Positions 8,395-15,524 of a stretch of DNA of 64,000 nt are shown piece after piece (the first letter of the stretch is position 1; each line of letters starts with the position of its first letter). The notes under the pieces were generated by a model, which worked only from the letters and a program-made list of their open reading frames with translations, searched no databases and was not told the origin of the DNA. Source of the stretch: an uncultured Lachnospiraceae bacterium (GTDB lineage: Bacteria; Bacillota; Clostridia; Lachnospirales; Lachnospiraceae); NCBI GenBank assembly GCA_947367855.1, contig CANBFE010000004.1:131989-195988 (forward strand), read 5' to 3'. Position numbers and translations under genes: made by a program.

Positions 8395-8424
8395 CAATTT
8401 GCGCTCTGTGCAATTTTGCGAGAC
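8395..8424 (+). repeat. Remnant of the 140-bp MITE core
   Basis: About 30 bases (from CAATTTGCGCTCTGTGC to TTTTGCGAGAC) match the central hairpin of the two complete 140-bp elements almost base for base. The terminal repeats are absent, so this is a decayed copy. Confidence 0.55.
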
Positions 8425-8455
8425 ATGTTTATTCCGGGATCTGCGGAATAAAATC

Positions 8456-8484
8456 TTGCTTTTTCGGGCAGGGCATGCTATGCT
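8456..8484 (+). promoter_or_regulatory. Promoter of the CD3324-family gene
   Basis: TTGCTT (8456-8461), 17-base spacer, TATGCT (8479-8484). The expected start near 8491 leaves about 268 bases of leader before the protein start. Confidence 0.5.
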
Positions 8485-8490
8485 GAAGAG

Positions 8491-8758
8491 GTGTTTCGGA
8501 AACGGTTTTCAGGCCGGATTAGGCTGAGAGTGGGGTTTTCCGGAAGGCGGAAAAACGGAAAGGAGTCTTCTATATGATGAGATATGTTAAGTCTGCATAG
8601 CACTGGCTATTGCAGGACAAACAGCGGAGCTGCATGTTAGCAGTCGGTCCGCTGAAATTGAATTGTTATAGCCAATGCTTTCCTGACATTGTGGATTCAC
8701 GTCGCACAGTAACGCGGCTGTGAATGGAAATGGGAAATTGTCAATGAAGGAGGCAGAC
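8491..8758 (+). promoter_or_regulatory. Long structured leader with a short upstream ORF
   Basis: This untranslated stretch contains a GTTTTCCG...CGGAAAAAC hairpin near 8535-8557. An eight-codon ORF (8574-8600, MMRYVKSA) follows its own AAAGGAG site. Behind it is a nested structure: TGGCTAT pairing with ATAGCCA around an inner CAGCGGA/TCCGCTG stem. A third imperfect stem of ATTCAC type lies just before the ribosome binding site. It matches no riboswitch class I know by eye. The combination of leader peptide and mutually enclosed stems suggests control by attenuation or by translation of the short ORF. Confidence 0.4.
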
Positions 8759-9040
8759 ATGGGCTATAGAAGAGCAGAAGAAATTCTGCCGGGTGAGATT
8801 ATAGAATTGATACAGCAGTATGTTGACGGAGCGAGCATATATATTCCGCGGAAGCAGGAGAACAGGCAGGAATGGGGGGCCCAAACCTCTTACCGGGTGG
8901 AGCTGCAGGACAGAAACCATCTGATTTACACAGATTATCTGTCCGGTGTGTCCATGGATGAACTGGCTGAGACTTATTTTTTATCCGAAAAAAGCATACA
9001 GCGGATTATTCGACAGGAGAAACTGTCGCACAGGGGCTGA
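8759..9040 (+). CDS. CD3324 family protein (Mor-like helix-turn-helix)
   Basis: A 93-residue protein of the clostridial CD3324 family. The N-terminal GYRRAEEILPGEIIELIQQYVDG and YIPRKQENRQEWG blocks are characteristic, and the C-terminal GVSMDELAETYFLSEKSIQR is a helix-turn-helix. It probably binds DNA as a small regulator; its targets are unknown. The ATG at 8759 lies five bases behind AAGGAGG, so the upstream ATG at 8720 is rejected. It has its own promoter, long leader and terminator, so it is monocistronic. Confidence 0.8.
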   Translation: MGYRRAEEILPGEIIELIQQYVDGASIYIPRKQENRQEWGAQTSYRVELQDRNHLIYTDYLSGVSMDELAETYFLSEKSIQRIIRQEKLSHRG

Positions 9041-9060
9041 CTGAATGTCGGCTCTTTTTT
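9033..9060 (+). terminator. Intrinsic terminator of the CD3324 gene
   Basis: Stem GGGGCTGAC (9033-9041) pairs with GTCGGCTCT through two G-U pairs, followed by a run of six T. It begins inside the last codons of the gene. Confidence 0.6.
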
Positions 9061-9292
9061 ATGCGCAGGCCGTGTACAAAGTGCGGCTTATCGCACTTGT
9101 AAATTTGCCACTAAAGAGGCGCACGGGCCACGCGGCGAGCAGGGATAAAATCGCCCCTGCTCGATTAGATAAATCATGCAGTTTGTCCAGAGTAATCAGG
9201 TCCGGAAAACCTGAGTCAGGAATTTCAGTTTCCGACTCAGGAAGGCCGGGCAAAAGTTGCTGCTGTGGTCAAAGCCAATGGCAGAGAAAGGG
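9061..9292. other. Gene-free stretch between CD3324 and AraC-type genes
   Basis: No convincing gene on either strand. A perfect 9-bp hairpin (CGAGCAGGG at 9136-9144 with CCCTGCTCG at 9155-9163) lies in the middle. A terminator for the minus-strand AraC gene lies at 9204-9241. Short ORFs here have no ribosome binding site or recognisable content. Confidence 0.5.
9204..9241 (-). terminator. Terminator of the AraC-type gene
   Basis: On the minus strand CCTGAGTC and GACTCAGG form a perfect 8-bp stem, followed by TTTT. It lies 52 bases past the AraC stop codon. Confidence 0.55.
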
Positions 9293-9826
9293 TCACTTGC
9301 GTAAAACGGGTACCCAGATCTCCCAGGTATAATTTTCATTGATTTCCCCGCTTGGGTACACATCCAGATTGGGAGCCGTTTCATCCCGTCTGTATTGGCT
9401 TGTCGGAAGCCATTCTGTCAAAATTCTGGTATAGGCCTCATCATATTTGTCATAGCCAGTCTGTCCGTAAAAGGAAAAGACAGCCCAGGTTGCAGCGGGA
9501 ATGGTTTCCACAGAGAGCGTAATGCCTTCCGGTTTTGCCTCTTTGTACTCAGCGCCGATTATGGTTTTTACCTTATCGCTTCCGGGCGTACAGAAATATG
9601 CGCTGACTTGATAAAAGGGTTCTGTGTAATAACTTGGGCCAACCTGAGACAATCGCCTCCGGCGAATATATTCCGAGACAGATATTCCTGCCATAAAGGA
9701 AAATATCCGCGAAAATTCGTAGACGGAACAGCCCACAATCCGCGCAAGCGAACTGTATTGTATCGGCTGTGTCAGGTTTTCTTCTATATATGCTATGACA
9801 CGATTCATCCCATGAAGCCAGTCCAT
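9293..9826 (-). CDS. AraC-type regulator with GyrI-like domain, internally deleted
   Basis: A 177-residue protein starting at an ATG behind GAGGAGGG. Residues 1-60 are the first half of an AraC DNA-binding domain (MNRVIAYIEENLTQPI, then SLARIVGCSVYEFSRIFSF and EYIRRRRLSQ). At residue 61 the chain jumps straight into the end of a GyrI-like ligand-binding domain, with ETIPAATWAVFSFYGQTG and the closing WEIWVPVLRK. Full-length relatives of about 290 residues have a second helix-turn-helix and the first half of the GyrI domain in between. Those roughly 110 residues are missing while the frame stays open. The protein is probably unable to bind DNA normally and may be a decaying gene. Confidence 0.75.
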   Translation of the reverse strand: MDWLHGMNRVIAYIEENLTQPIQYSSLARIVGCSVYEFSRIFSFMAGISVSEYIRRRRLSQVGPSYYTEPFYQVSAYFCTPGSDKVKTIIGAEYKEAKPEGITLSVETIPAATWAVFSFYGQTGYDKYDEAYTRILTEWLPTSQYRRDETAPNLDVYPSGEINENYTWEIWVPVLRK

Positions 9827-9984
9827 ACAATCCCTCCTCTTCTGTTTTTTATTGTAAAGGAATGCCGTTCCTTTTTCCTTACATCTCTTGTTGGATTTGG
9901 ATAGATTCAGGTAATATTTTATCACAGGCCTGCGGCATGGGCGAGAGAATATTTTAGAAAATATATTTCGATAAAAAATATACA

Positions 9985-10013
9985 TTGACAGGTGAGGTAT
10001 ATTGAGATATAGT
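9985..10013 (+). promoter_or_regulatory. Promoter of the PadR/DUF4097 operon with inverted repeat
   Basis: TTGACA (9985-9990), 17-base spacer, TATAGT (10008-10013). ATATAC just upstream and GTATAT in the spacer form an inverted repeat around the -35, a plausible PadR operator giving autoregulation. Confidence 0.6.
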
Positions 10014-10036
10014 ATATTCAGAAAGGAGGAGAACCT

Positions 10037-10360
10037 ATGTCGATTACCTCCGATATTTTACGGGGACACACGGAAGCCATTATTTTGGCGCATCTTCTGG
10101 AGCAGGATAGTTACGGCTACCAGATCAACAAGGACATTATGAAAAAGACAGACAACCGCTGTGAACTGAAGGAAGCCACCCTGTATTCCGCATTCCGCAG
10201 ACTGGAGCAGGCGGGATACATACGCACCTATTGGGGAGACGAGACGGTGGGCGCCCGGAGACGCTATTATTCCATTACGGAAGAGGGACGCAGAGCCTAC
10301 CAGGTTTATAAGCGGGACTGGGAAGAGGCCAAGGCAGACATTGACAGGCTGCTGAAGTAG
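10037..10360 (+). CDS. PadR family transcriptional regulator
   Basis: A 107-residue winged-helix regulator. ILAHLLEQDSYGYQINKDI forms the first helices, ELKEATLYSAFRRLEQAGYI is the recognition helix and wing approach, and RRRYYSITEEGRRAY is the wing with the family's Y-x-I/L-T-x-x-G motif. It matches the short PadR type without a long C-terminal domain, ending in a single dimerisation helix. It leads an operon with a permease-prefix membrane protein and a DUF4097 protein, a trio often seen in Firmicutes and linked to envelope stress. The AGGAGG site lies eight bases before the ATG. It probably represses its own promoter. Confidence 0.92.
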   Translation: MSITSDILRGHTEAIILAHLLEQDSYGYQINKDIMKKTDNRCELKEATLYSAFRRLEQAGYIRTYWGDETVGARRRYYSITEEGRRAYQVYKRDWEEAKADIDRLLK

Positions 10361-10405
10361 CAGGGCGCGGAAGAAAATCTTTCGGGAGGCCTGAAAAAGG
10401 GAAAT

Positions 10406-10431
10406 GTTCAGACAGGGTACTGAACGGTTGC
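10406..10431 (+). repeat. Remnant of the MITE terminal hairpin
   Basis: GTTCAGACAGGGTACTGAAC closely matches the end hairpin of the 140-bp elements, with two or three changes. It lies between the PadR gene and the next gene of the operon. Confidence 0.5.
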
Positions 10432-10469
10432 AAAAGATCCAAAGAAAGAAGAAAAGGGAGAGGAAAAGC

Positions 10470-11153
10470 ATGGAAGAGAAGATCAGACAACATATAAAGG
10501 AGCTGTTTGCGAAGGCTCCCAGAACCAGGAAGGCCATGGAGCTGAAGGAGGAAATGGCCCAGAATACCATAGAGAAGTACCAGGATCTTATTGCCGAAGG
10601 ATATTCCCAGGAGGACGCCTGGCAGATGGTCATTGCATCTATAGGGGATGTGAGGGAGCTGTTTCGAGAATTGGAGGAACCGGATCTGTATTTGTCTGAG
10701 GAGGATCGGAAGAAGAAAGCCCTGCTGAAGGCCCTGGCCATAGGACTCTACATTTTTGCAGGGGTGGCACTGATCGCCTGGATGTACATTTCGGAAGCAT
10801 TCTTTTATAAGATACCGGATATAGGGCTGCTTGGTCTGATTGGGGCAGGGCTGCTGTGTATTATGCCTACCTGTATACTGGTGTATGCAGCAAATATGTA
10901 TCCCAATTACAACAAAGGGGAGATGAACATGGTGGAATCCTACCAGGAGGCCCGGCGTGCCAGAAGCAGGGAAAAGGCCCTGAAGTATTCCGTCAGCGCC
11001 ATCATTTGGCTTGTGACGCTGATGCTGTACTTCATTATCAGTTTTGTGACACTGCGCTGGGATGTTACCTGGATTGTCTTTCTGATGGGAGGCTGTGCAC
11101 AGGCTGTTTTATTCCTGGTTCTCAGCCTGAAACAGGAGAAGAGGGCGGAATAA
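10470..11153 (+). CDS. Permease-prefix (DUF1700-like) membrane protein
   Basis: A 227-residue protein. Residues 1-85 are a helical cytoplasmic domain (MEEKIRQHIKELFAKAP, then a GYSQEDAWQMVIASIGDVREL helix) typical of permease-prefix/DUF1700 proteins. After it come four predicted membrane helices: two at about 90-145 and two at about 175-222. Such proteins pair with PadR regulators and DUF4097 proteins; the cytoplasmic domain is thought to bind or sense partner proteins. The ATG at 10470 follows GGGAGAGG, so the start at 10404 is not used. The exact function is unknown. Confidence 0.8.
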   Translation: MEEKIRQHIKELFAKAPRTRKAMELKEEMAQNTIEKYQDLIAEGYSQEDAWQMVIASIGDVRELFRELEEPDLYLSEEDRKKKALLKALAIGLYIFAGVALIAWMYISEAFFYKIPDIGLLGLIGAGLLCIMPTCILVYAANMYPNYNKGEMNMVESYQEARRARSREKALKYSVSAIIWLVTLMLYFIISFVTLRWDVTWIVFLMGGCAQAVLFLVLSLKQEKRAE

Positions 11154-11187
11154 ATCCCCATTGAAGCCCATAGCAGAAAAAGGCGCA

Positions 11188-11272
11188 GGCAAAATAAGGC
11201 CAGGAAAAGAAGCGCAGGGAAAAGAAGTTAAGGCAAAATAAGGCCAGAGAAAACAAGCGCAGGAAAAAGAAG
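11188..11272 (+). repeat. Two-copy 44-bp tandem repeat between operon genes
   Basis: Two imperfect copies start with GGCAAAATAAGGCCAG at 11188 and 11232, and each contains AAGCGCAGG and AAAAGAAG. They fill the gap in front of the DUF4097 gene and supply its purine-rich ribosome binding region. Confidence 0.7.
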
Positions 11273-11284
11273 GGCAGGAGAAAG

Positions 11285-12478
11285 ATGAGAAAGTTAAAAA
11301 TCGCGAGTATAATTTTTTTCAGTGGAGTGGCCATCTGCCTGTGCGCCATATTGGCACTTTCCCTGGAAAGGGCAGGAGGGCATGCGGGAGAAGGCGACAG
11401 AGGCAGGTACCATCTGGTAATGGAGCAGGAAATTCCCATGGAAGAGGTTCTGAACATTGACTATGGAATGACATTCAATGACGTACTGTTTTATCCTGGA
11501 GAAGGGGACAGCATTGTGGTGCGGGAGTATTTGAATTTTGAGCCAAAGGAAAAGCAGATTTCCACCGTAGAGTGCAGGGATGGGGAAATTCTGGTGAAAG
11601 GTGTCAGCAGAAGGCGCTTTGCGTTTTTCACTTTCCACAGTTGGGATGGGTACACGGAAATTTATCTGCCTGCGGGTTTTTCCGAAGGTCTGGAGGAGCT
11701 TTCCGTAAAGACGGTAGCCGGTGATGTGCGTTCAGAAATTCCTCTTTGGGAAGCGGAGCGTGCATTTGTGAACAGTACAAGCGGGGATATTTCTTTTCCG
11801 GAGTTGAGGACTGAGGAACTGAGGGTGGTTTCCACCAGCGGTGATATCTGGTTGGAGACTTTGGCCGGGCAGATTTCCGTGTCCACCACCAGTGGGGACA
11901 TCAGCCTGGGGCAGACGGAAGGAAATGCGAAGGTTTCCTCCACAAGCGGCGAGATTCAGGTGGGAGAGGTTCAGGGAGATGTGACCGTGTCTACCACAAG
12001 CGGGGATATTTCCATGGGAAAGATTCAGGGCGATATAAATTTCTCCACCACCAGTGGAAATATCAGGCTTCAGGAGGGGAAGGGGCAGCTTGAAGGGGAG
12101 AGTACCTCGGGGGATGTGCGGTTGGATCTGTTGGACGGAGGATTTCAGGTGAAGAGCACCAGTGGTGAAGTGACTCTGCTGAATGGAACCGGATGGGGGA
12201 GAGTCGGCACGATTTCCGGGGATGTGAGGGCATATCTGGATGAGCTTACAGGCGACTTGACAGTGTCCACCACCAGTGGGGAGGTGGAGCTTGGGCTGCC
12301 GGAGTCCGCCTCTCTGACATTGGATTTCGATTCCACCAGCGGGGACTGCGATACCTTCTTTGATGAGGCGCTTCAGTTTAATAAGAGGGGAAATCAGGCC
12401 CGGGGGCAGTACGGGGGCGGGAAGAACGAGGTAAGTGTTTCTACGGTCAGCGGAGATCTGCGGATAACGGCAAGATAA
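11285..12478 (+). CDS. DUF4097 beta-helix repeat protein, membrane anchored
   Basis: A 397-residue protein with an N-terminal membrane helix (residues 3-24, ASIIFFSGVAICLCAILAL) and an outward-facing repeat domain. From about residue 140 the motif STTSGDI and variants recur about a dozen times at spacings near 20 residues (VSTTSGDISLG, VSSTSGEIQVG, VSTTSGDISMG, FSTTSGNIRLQ and so on). This is the DUF4097 right-handed beta-helix or solenoid. The repeats are also visible as repeated CACCAGTGG/ACAAGCGG DNA. In such PadR operons the protein is thought to sit at the cell surface side of the membrane, perhaps sensing envelope state. No enzymatic motif is seen. Confidence 0.9.
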   Translation: MRKLKIASIIFFSGVAICLCAILALSLERAGGHAGEGDRGRYHLVMEQEIPMEEVLNIDYGMTFNDVLFYPGEGDSIVVREYLNFEPKEKQISTVECRDGEILVKGVSRRRFAFFTFHSWDGYTEIYLPAGFSEGLEELSVKTVAGDVRSEIPLWEAERAFVNSTSGDISFPELRTEELRVVSTSGDIWLETLAGQISVSTTSGDISLGQTEGNAKVSSTSGEIQVGEVQGDVTVSTTSGDISMGKIQGDINFSTTSGNIRLQEGKGQLEGESTSGDVRLDLLDGGFQVKSTSGEVTLLNGTGWGRVGTISGDVRAYLDELTGDLTVSTTSGEVELGLPESASLTLDFDSTSGDCDTFFDEALQFNKRGNQARGQYGGGKNEVSVSTVSGDLRITAR

Positions 12479-12529
12479 CGGCAACAGATCAGCGCCCTGT
12501 TTGAATAGTAGCGATAATGGAGAAGCTTG

Positions 12530-12669
12530 GTAACAGTTCAGACAGGGCACTGAACTGTTACGAGAATGCACATAAAACGCGGAAAGAATGCGTTTTGCCG
12601 CCCGCAAGTCTCGCAAAATTGCACAGAACGCAATTTTGACTTCGCGAGAGGGGCTGTCTGAACTGTTAC
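12530..12669 (+). mobile_element. 140-bp MITE, IS66-like ends (copy A)
   Basis: Perfect 16-bp terminal inverted repeats: GTAACAGTTCAGACAG at 12530-12545 and CTGTCTGAACTGTTAC at 12654-12669. Flanks are GAAGCTTG (12522-12529) and GAAGATTG (12670-12677), an 8-bp target duplication with one change. Inside are three hairpins: a 12-bp stem at the left end, AAAACGC/GCGTTTT, and CAAAATTGC/GCAATTTTG. There is no ORF. Ends starting GTAA and 8-bp duplications are hallmarks of the IS66 family, so an IS66 transposase acting in trans is the likely mover. A reverse-complement copy of the same length lies at 31050-31189. A degenerate end-like piece precedes it near 12485-12507. Confidence 0.8.
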
Positions 12670-12710
12670 GAAGATTGGAGAAGAATGATGGAAAAGTGAG
12701 GAGAGCCGGA

Positions 12711-12739
12711 TTGCGGGGAAGGGGGAAGGATGGTATAAT
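12711..12739 (+). promoter_or_regulatory. Promoter of the monooxygenase-like gene
   Basis: TTGCGG (12711-12716), 17-base spacer, TATAAT (12734-12739), 86 bases before the ATG at 12826. Confidence 0.5.
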
Positions 12740-12825
12740 GGGGAAAGCCGAGGGGAAAGATTCCCTGTGGTAGGATATAGCTGTATGGAGATACGGGGGA
12801 TGCAGGGGAGCTGCGGAGGGGTTTT

Positions 12826-13173
12826 ATGTTCAATGAGATATGTATATATGAGGCAAAATCAACGAAATTGGATGAAATTGAAGATTTAATGAAGGAAGTG
12901 GCTGAATTTTATTTGAAGCAGGAAGGTGTCATAGACGTACATTACATAAAACGGACTCACCGGCAAAAAGACTTTAATGCAGTAAAAGAGGGGGAATTGC
13001 CGATTCGTCTTACAAGAGATACGGGGAAAGTGACGTATGTTCTGTATTGGGTTTTGGAGAATGAAGAAGCACATGCAAGAGTATCTAAGCTTGGTATAGA
13101 GAAATTTTATAAACGTTGGAATCGATGTTTAACCACAATGCCTAAAATCATTCTGGGCGAGAACATTGTCTGA
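12826..13173 (+). CDS. Antibiotic-biosynthesis-monooxygenase-like small protein
   Basis: A 115-residue protein with the strand-helix-strand rhythm of the dimeric ferredoxin-like (ABM) fold: EICIYEAKSTKLDEIEDLM opens with a strand and helix, VIDVHYIKRTHRQ is the second strand, VTYVLYWVLENEEAHAR the third with its helix. Small proteins of this fold include monooxygenases and haem-degrading enzymes, but many are uncharacterised. Catalytic residues cannot be assigned. It is clearly more AT-rich in codon choice than its neighbours, which hints at separate ancestry. The ATG follows GGAGGGG. It overlaps the longest possible reading of the helicase gene by eight bases. Confidence 0.6.
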   Translation: MFNEICIYEAKSTKLDEIEDLMKEVAEFYLKQEGVIDVHYIKRTHRQKDFNAVKEGELPIRLTRDTGKVTYVLYWVLENEEAHARVSKLGIEKFYKRWNRCLTTMPKIILGENIV

Positions 13174-13255
13174 CTGCATATTTCATATGATGGACTTCTT
13201 GATTTATGCAGACATTTTTCGAAAAGGGAGTAAGCGAAATACAGGAACAGAGCAG

Positions 13256-15445
13256 ATGACATACGAAGAATTTTGTGCCGGATTTCAGATCAGGCTAAAT
13301 GAGCAGCAGGCAGAGGCGGTACGCAGTGTGGAGGGACCGGTGCTGCTGCTTGCGGTGCCTGGAAGCGGAAAGACTACGGTGCTGATTACCAGACTGGGTT
13401 ATATGATTTATTGTGCAGGGATTCTGCCGGAAGAGATATTGACACTGACCTATACAGTGGCCGCCACCCATGACATGGCGGCCCGTTTTCGTGCTTATTT
13501 TGGGGAGGAACTGGGCGGACGTCTGGAATTCCGTACCATCAACGGCGTCTGTGCCAGGATTATTCAGTATTACGGAAGGCTTATCGGAAAAAGCGCGTTT
13601 ACCCTGCTGACAGATGAGAAGGCTGTGACGGCCATGCTGTCCGGCATTTATCAGAAAGTGGAGGGCGCTTATCCGGCGGGAAGTGATATCAAAAATATCC
13701 GCACTCTGATCACTTATATTAAGAACAGTATGCTTACCGGGGAGGAAATCCGTAAGCTGGAGGAAGGCTGCGGTTTTCGGATAGGGGGAATGTACCAGAA
13801 CTATTGCGGGGAGCTGCGGAGCCGGGGGCTGATGGATTATGACGATCAAATGACATATGCCTATGCGATTTTACGGAAAAGTCCGGAGACGCTGCAGTAT
13901 TTTCAGAACCGGTATCCCTATCTCTGTGTGGACGAGGCCCAGGACACATCGAAGATTCAGCATGAAATCATCCGTATTCTGGCAGGAGAGCAAGATCAGC
14001 TCTTTATGGTGGGGGATGAGGATCAGAGCATTTATGGCTTCCGGGCCGCCTATCCGGAGGCGCTGCTTCGCTTCGGGCAGGACCATCCCGGGGCGAAAGT
14101 GCTGTTGATGGAGGAAAATTTCCGCTCCAATGCCAGGATTGTGGAGGCGGCAGACCGTTTTATTCAAAAAAATGTCTTCCGTCATGAGAAACATATGCGT
14201 GCGGCTCGTCCGGCAGGGGCAGAGATTCGGGAGATAGAGTTGAAAGGCCGGAGTGTTCAGTATCGGTATCTGGTGAAAGTGGCACAGGACTGCAGAACCC
14301 AGACGGCGGTGCTGTACCGGGATAACGAGAGCGCGCTGCCATTGGTGGACCTGTTGGAGCGGCAGGGGATTCCCTATCGTATCCGCAGCGCGGAACTGGC
14401 TTTTTTCACCCATCGGGTGGTTCTGGACATTCAGAATATGATTCTTTTTGCGGAAAATCCCGGGGATACGGACTTATTTTTACAGGTTTATTATAAGCTC
14501 TCCACTTATATCAGCAAGGAGAATGCGGTGCGGATCTGTGAAATCAGCAGAGAGAAGAAGCTGGGGGTACTGGAAACGGCCATCTTTCACGGGGGACTGC
14601 AGCCAAAGGTCAGGGAGAGCTGCATGGAGATTTGCTCCGGCCTGAAGAAACTCCTGAAAGATACGGCGGAGCAGGCGGTAAACCGGATTGTCCGGGAACT
14701 GGGGTATGGGGATTATCTGGAACGGGCGGGCCTGGGGGACGGCAGGCTTTTTGTGCTGCGGGCATTGGCCAGGAACGAGGAGTCTCCCCGGAGACTGGTG
14801 GAACGTCTGGCTGAGCTGCAGGAGATCATCAAAGAGAAGAAAAACGATCCGAAGTGTAAATTTATTCTCTCAACCATTCATGCCAGCAAAGGTCTGGAAT
14901 ATGATACGGTCTATCTGATGGATGTGATTGACGGCATTTTTCCGGAAGGCGAGCCGGGGCAGGGGAAGATGGCCGGGGAGAAGAGCAGGGACAGCATACC
15001 CGGAAGCATGAGAGCTGAAGCGGACAGGGACCTGGAGGCATATGAGGAAGAGCGTCGGCTGTTTTATGTGGGAGTGACCAGGGCTAAAGAGAGATTGCTT
15101 ATTTTTACGGTAAACCGAAAATCTGTATTTGCAGAAGAACTTATACGGGGTGGGATATCTGCGCTGTCCAGGCAGACCCGGGAAAGAGCGGATCTTCGGA
15201 TTGGCGCCGTCAGGGCTGTACAGGGGGGATTCCGAAAGGGGAGAGAGGGGAACGCTTTTTCAGGGGAAGCATTTGCGCAGTTCTGTGAGGCTCTGGGAGA
15301 GGGACTGATTGTAGTACATAAAAAGTTCGGGAAGGGTGTCGTTGCTGAAATGGAGGAAAACTGGGTGATAATTCGGTTTGAGGAGCGGGAACGGCGATTT
15401 GAGCTGAAGACTTTATTTGAAAACAATCTTTTGAAGTTGCAGTGA
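13256..15445 (+). CDS. UvrD/Rep-family ATP-dependent DNA helicase
   Basis: A 729-residue superfamily 1A helicase that moves 3' to 5' on single-stranded DNA, with roles in repair or replication restart. Motifs in order: Q-motif region LNEQQAEAV, Walker A AVPGSGKTTVLITRL, motif II YLCVDEAQDTS, motif III VGDEDQSIYGFRAA, motif IV NFRSN, motif V TIHASKGLEYDTVYLMD, and motif VI EEERRLFYVGVTRAKERL. The C-terminus (HKKFGKGVVAEME onward) is the small Tudor-like domain found in PcrA/UvrD. All catalytic motifs are intact. The start at 13256 opens at MTYEEFC before the first motif; ribosome binding sites are weak, so a start upstream at 13166 or 13187 is possible. It is shorter than a cell's main PcrA, so probably a paralog. 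Confidence 0.92.
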   Translation: MTYEEFCAGFQIRLNEQQAEAVRSVEGPVLLLAVPGSGKTTVLITRLGYMIYCAGILPEEILTLTYTVAATHDMAARFRAYFGEELGGRLEFRTINGVCARIIQYYGRLIGKSAFTLLTDEKAVTAMLSGIYQKVEGAYPAGSDIKNIRTLITYIKNSMLTGEEIRKLEEGCGFRIGGMYQNYCGELRSRGLMDYDDQMTYAYAILRKSPETLQYFQNRYPYLCVDEAQDTSKIQHEIIRILAGEQDQLFMVGDEDQSIYGFRAAYPEALLRFGQDHPGAKVLLMEENFRSNARIVEAADRFIQKNVFRHEKHMRAARPAGAEIREIELKGRSVQYRYLVKVAQDCRTQTAVLYRDNESALPLVDLLERQGIPYRIRSAELAFFTHRVVLDIQNMILFAENPGDTDLFLQVYYKLSTYISKENAVRICEISREKKLGVLETAIFHGGLQPKVRESCMEICSGLKKLLKDTAEQAVNRIVRELGYGDYLERAGLGDGRLFVLRALARNEESPRRLVERLAELQEIIKEKKNDPKCKFILSTIHASKGLEYDTVYLMDVIDGIFPEGEPGQGKMAGEKSRDSIPGSMRAEADRDLEAYEEERRLFYVGVTRAKERLLIFTVNRKSVFAEELIRGGISALSRQTRERADLRIGAVRAVQGGFRKGREGNAFSGEAFAQFCEALGEGLIVVHKKFGKGVVAEMEENWVIIRFEERERRFELKTLFENNLLKLQ

Positions 15446-15524
15446 AGACGGAATTCGTCAGAAAACGGACTGCCGCGTGATTCATCATCCATGAGGCAGC
15501 CCTGGAGCGTCGGGAGATTTTTGT

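Noticed and set aside
9045..9332. Short ORFs on both strands in the 9.1-9.3 kb gap
   Set aside because: No ribosome binding site or family resemblance; they overlap terminator hairpins.
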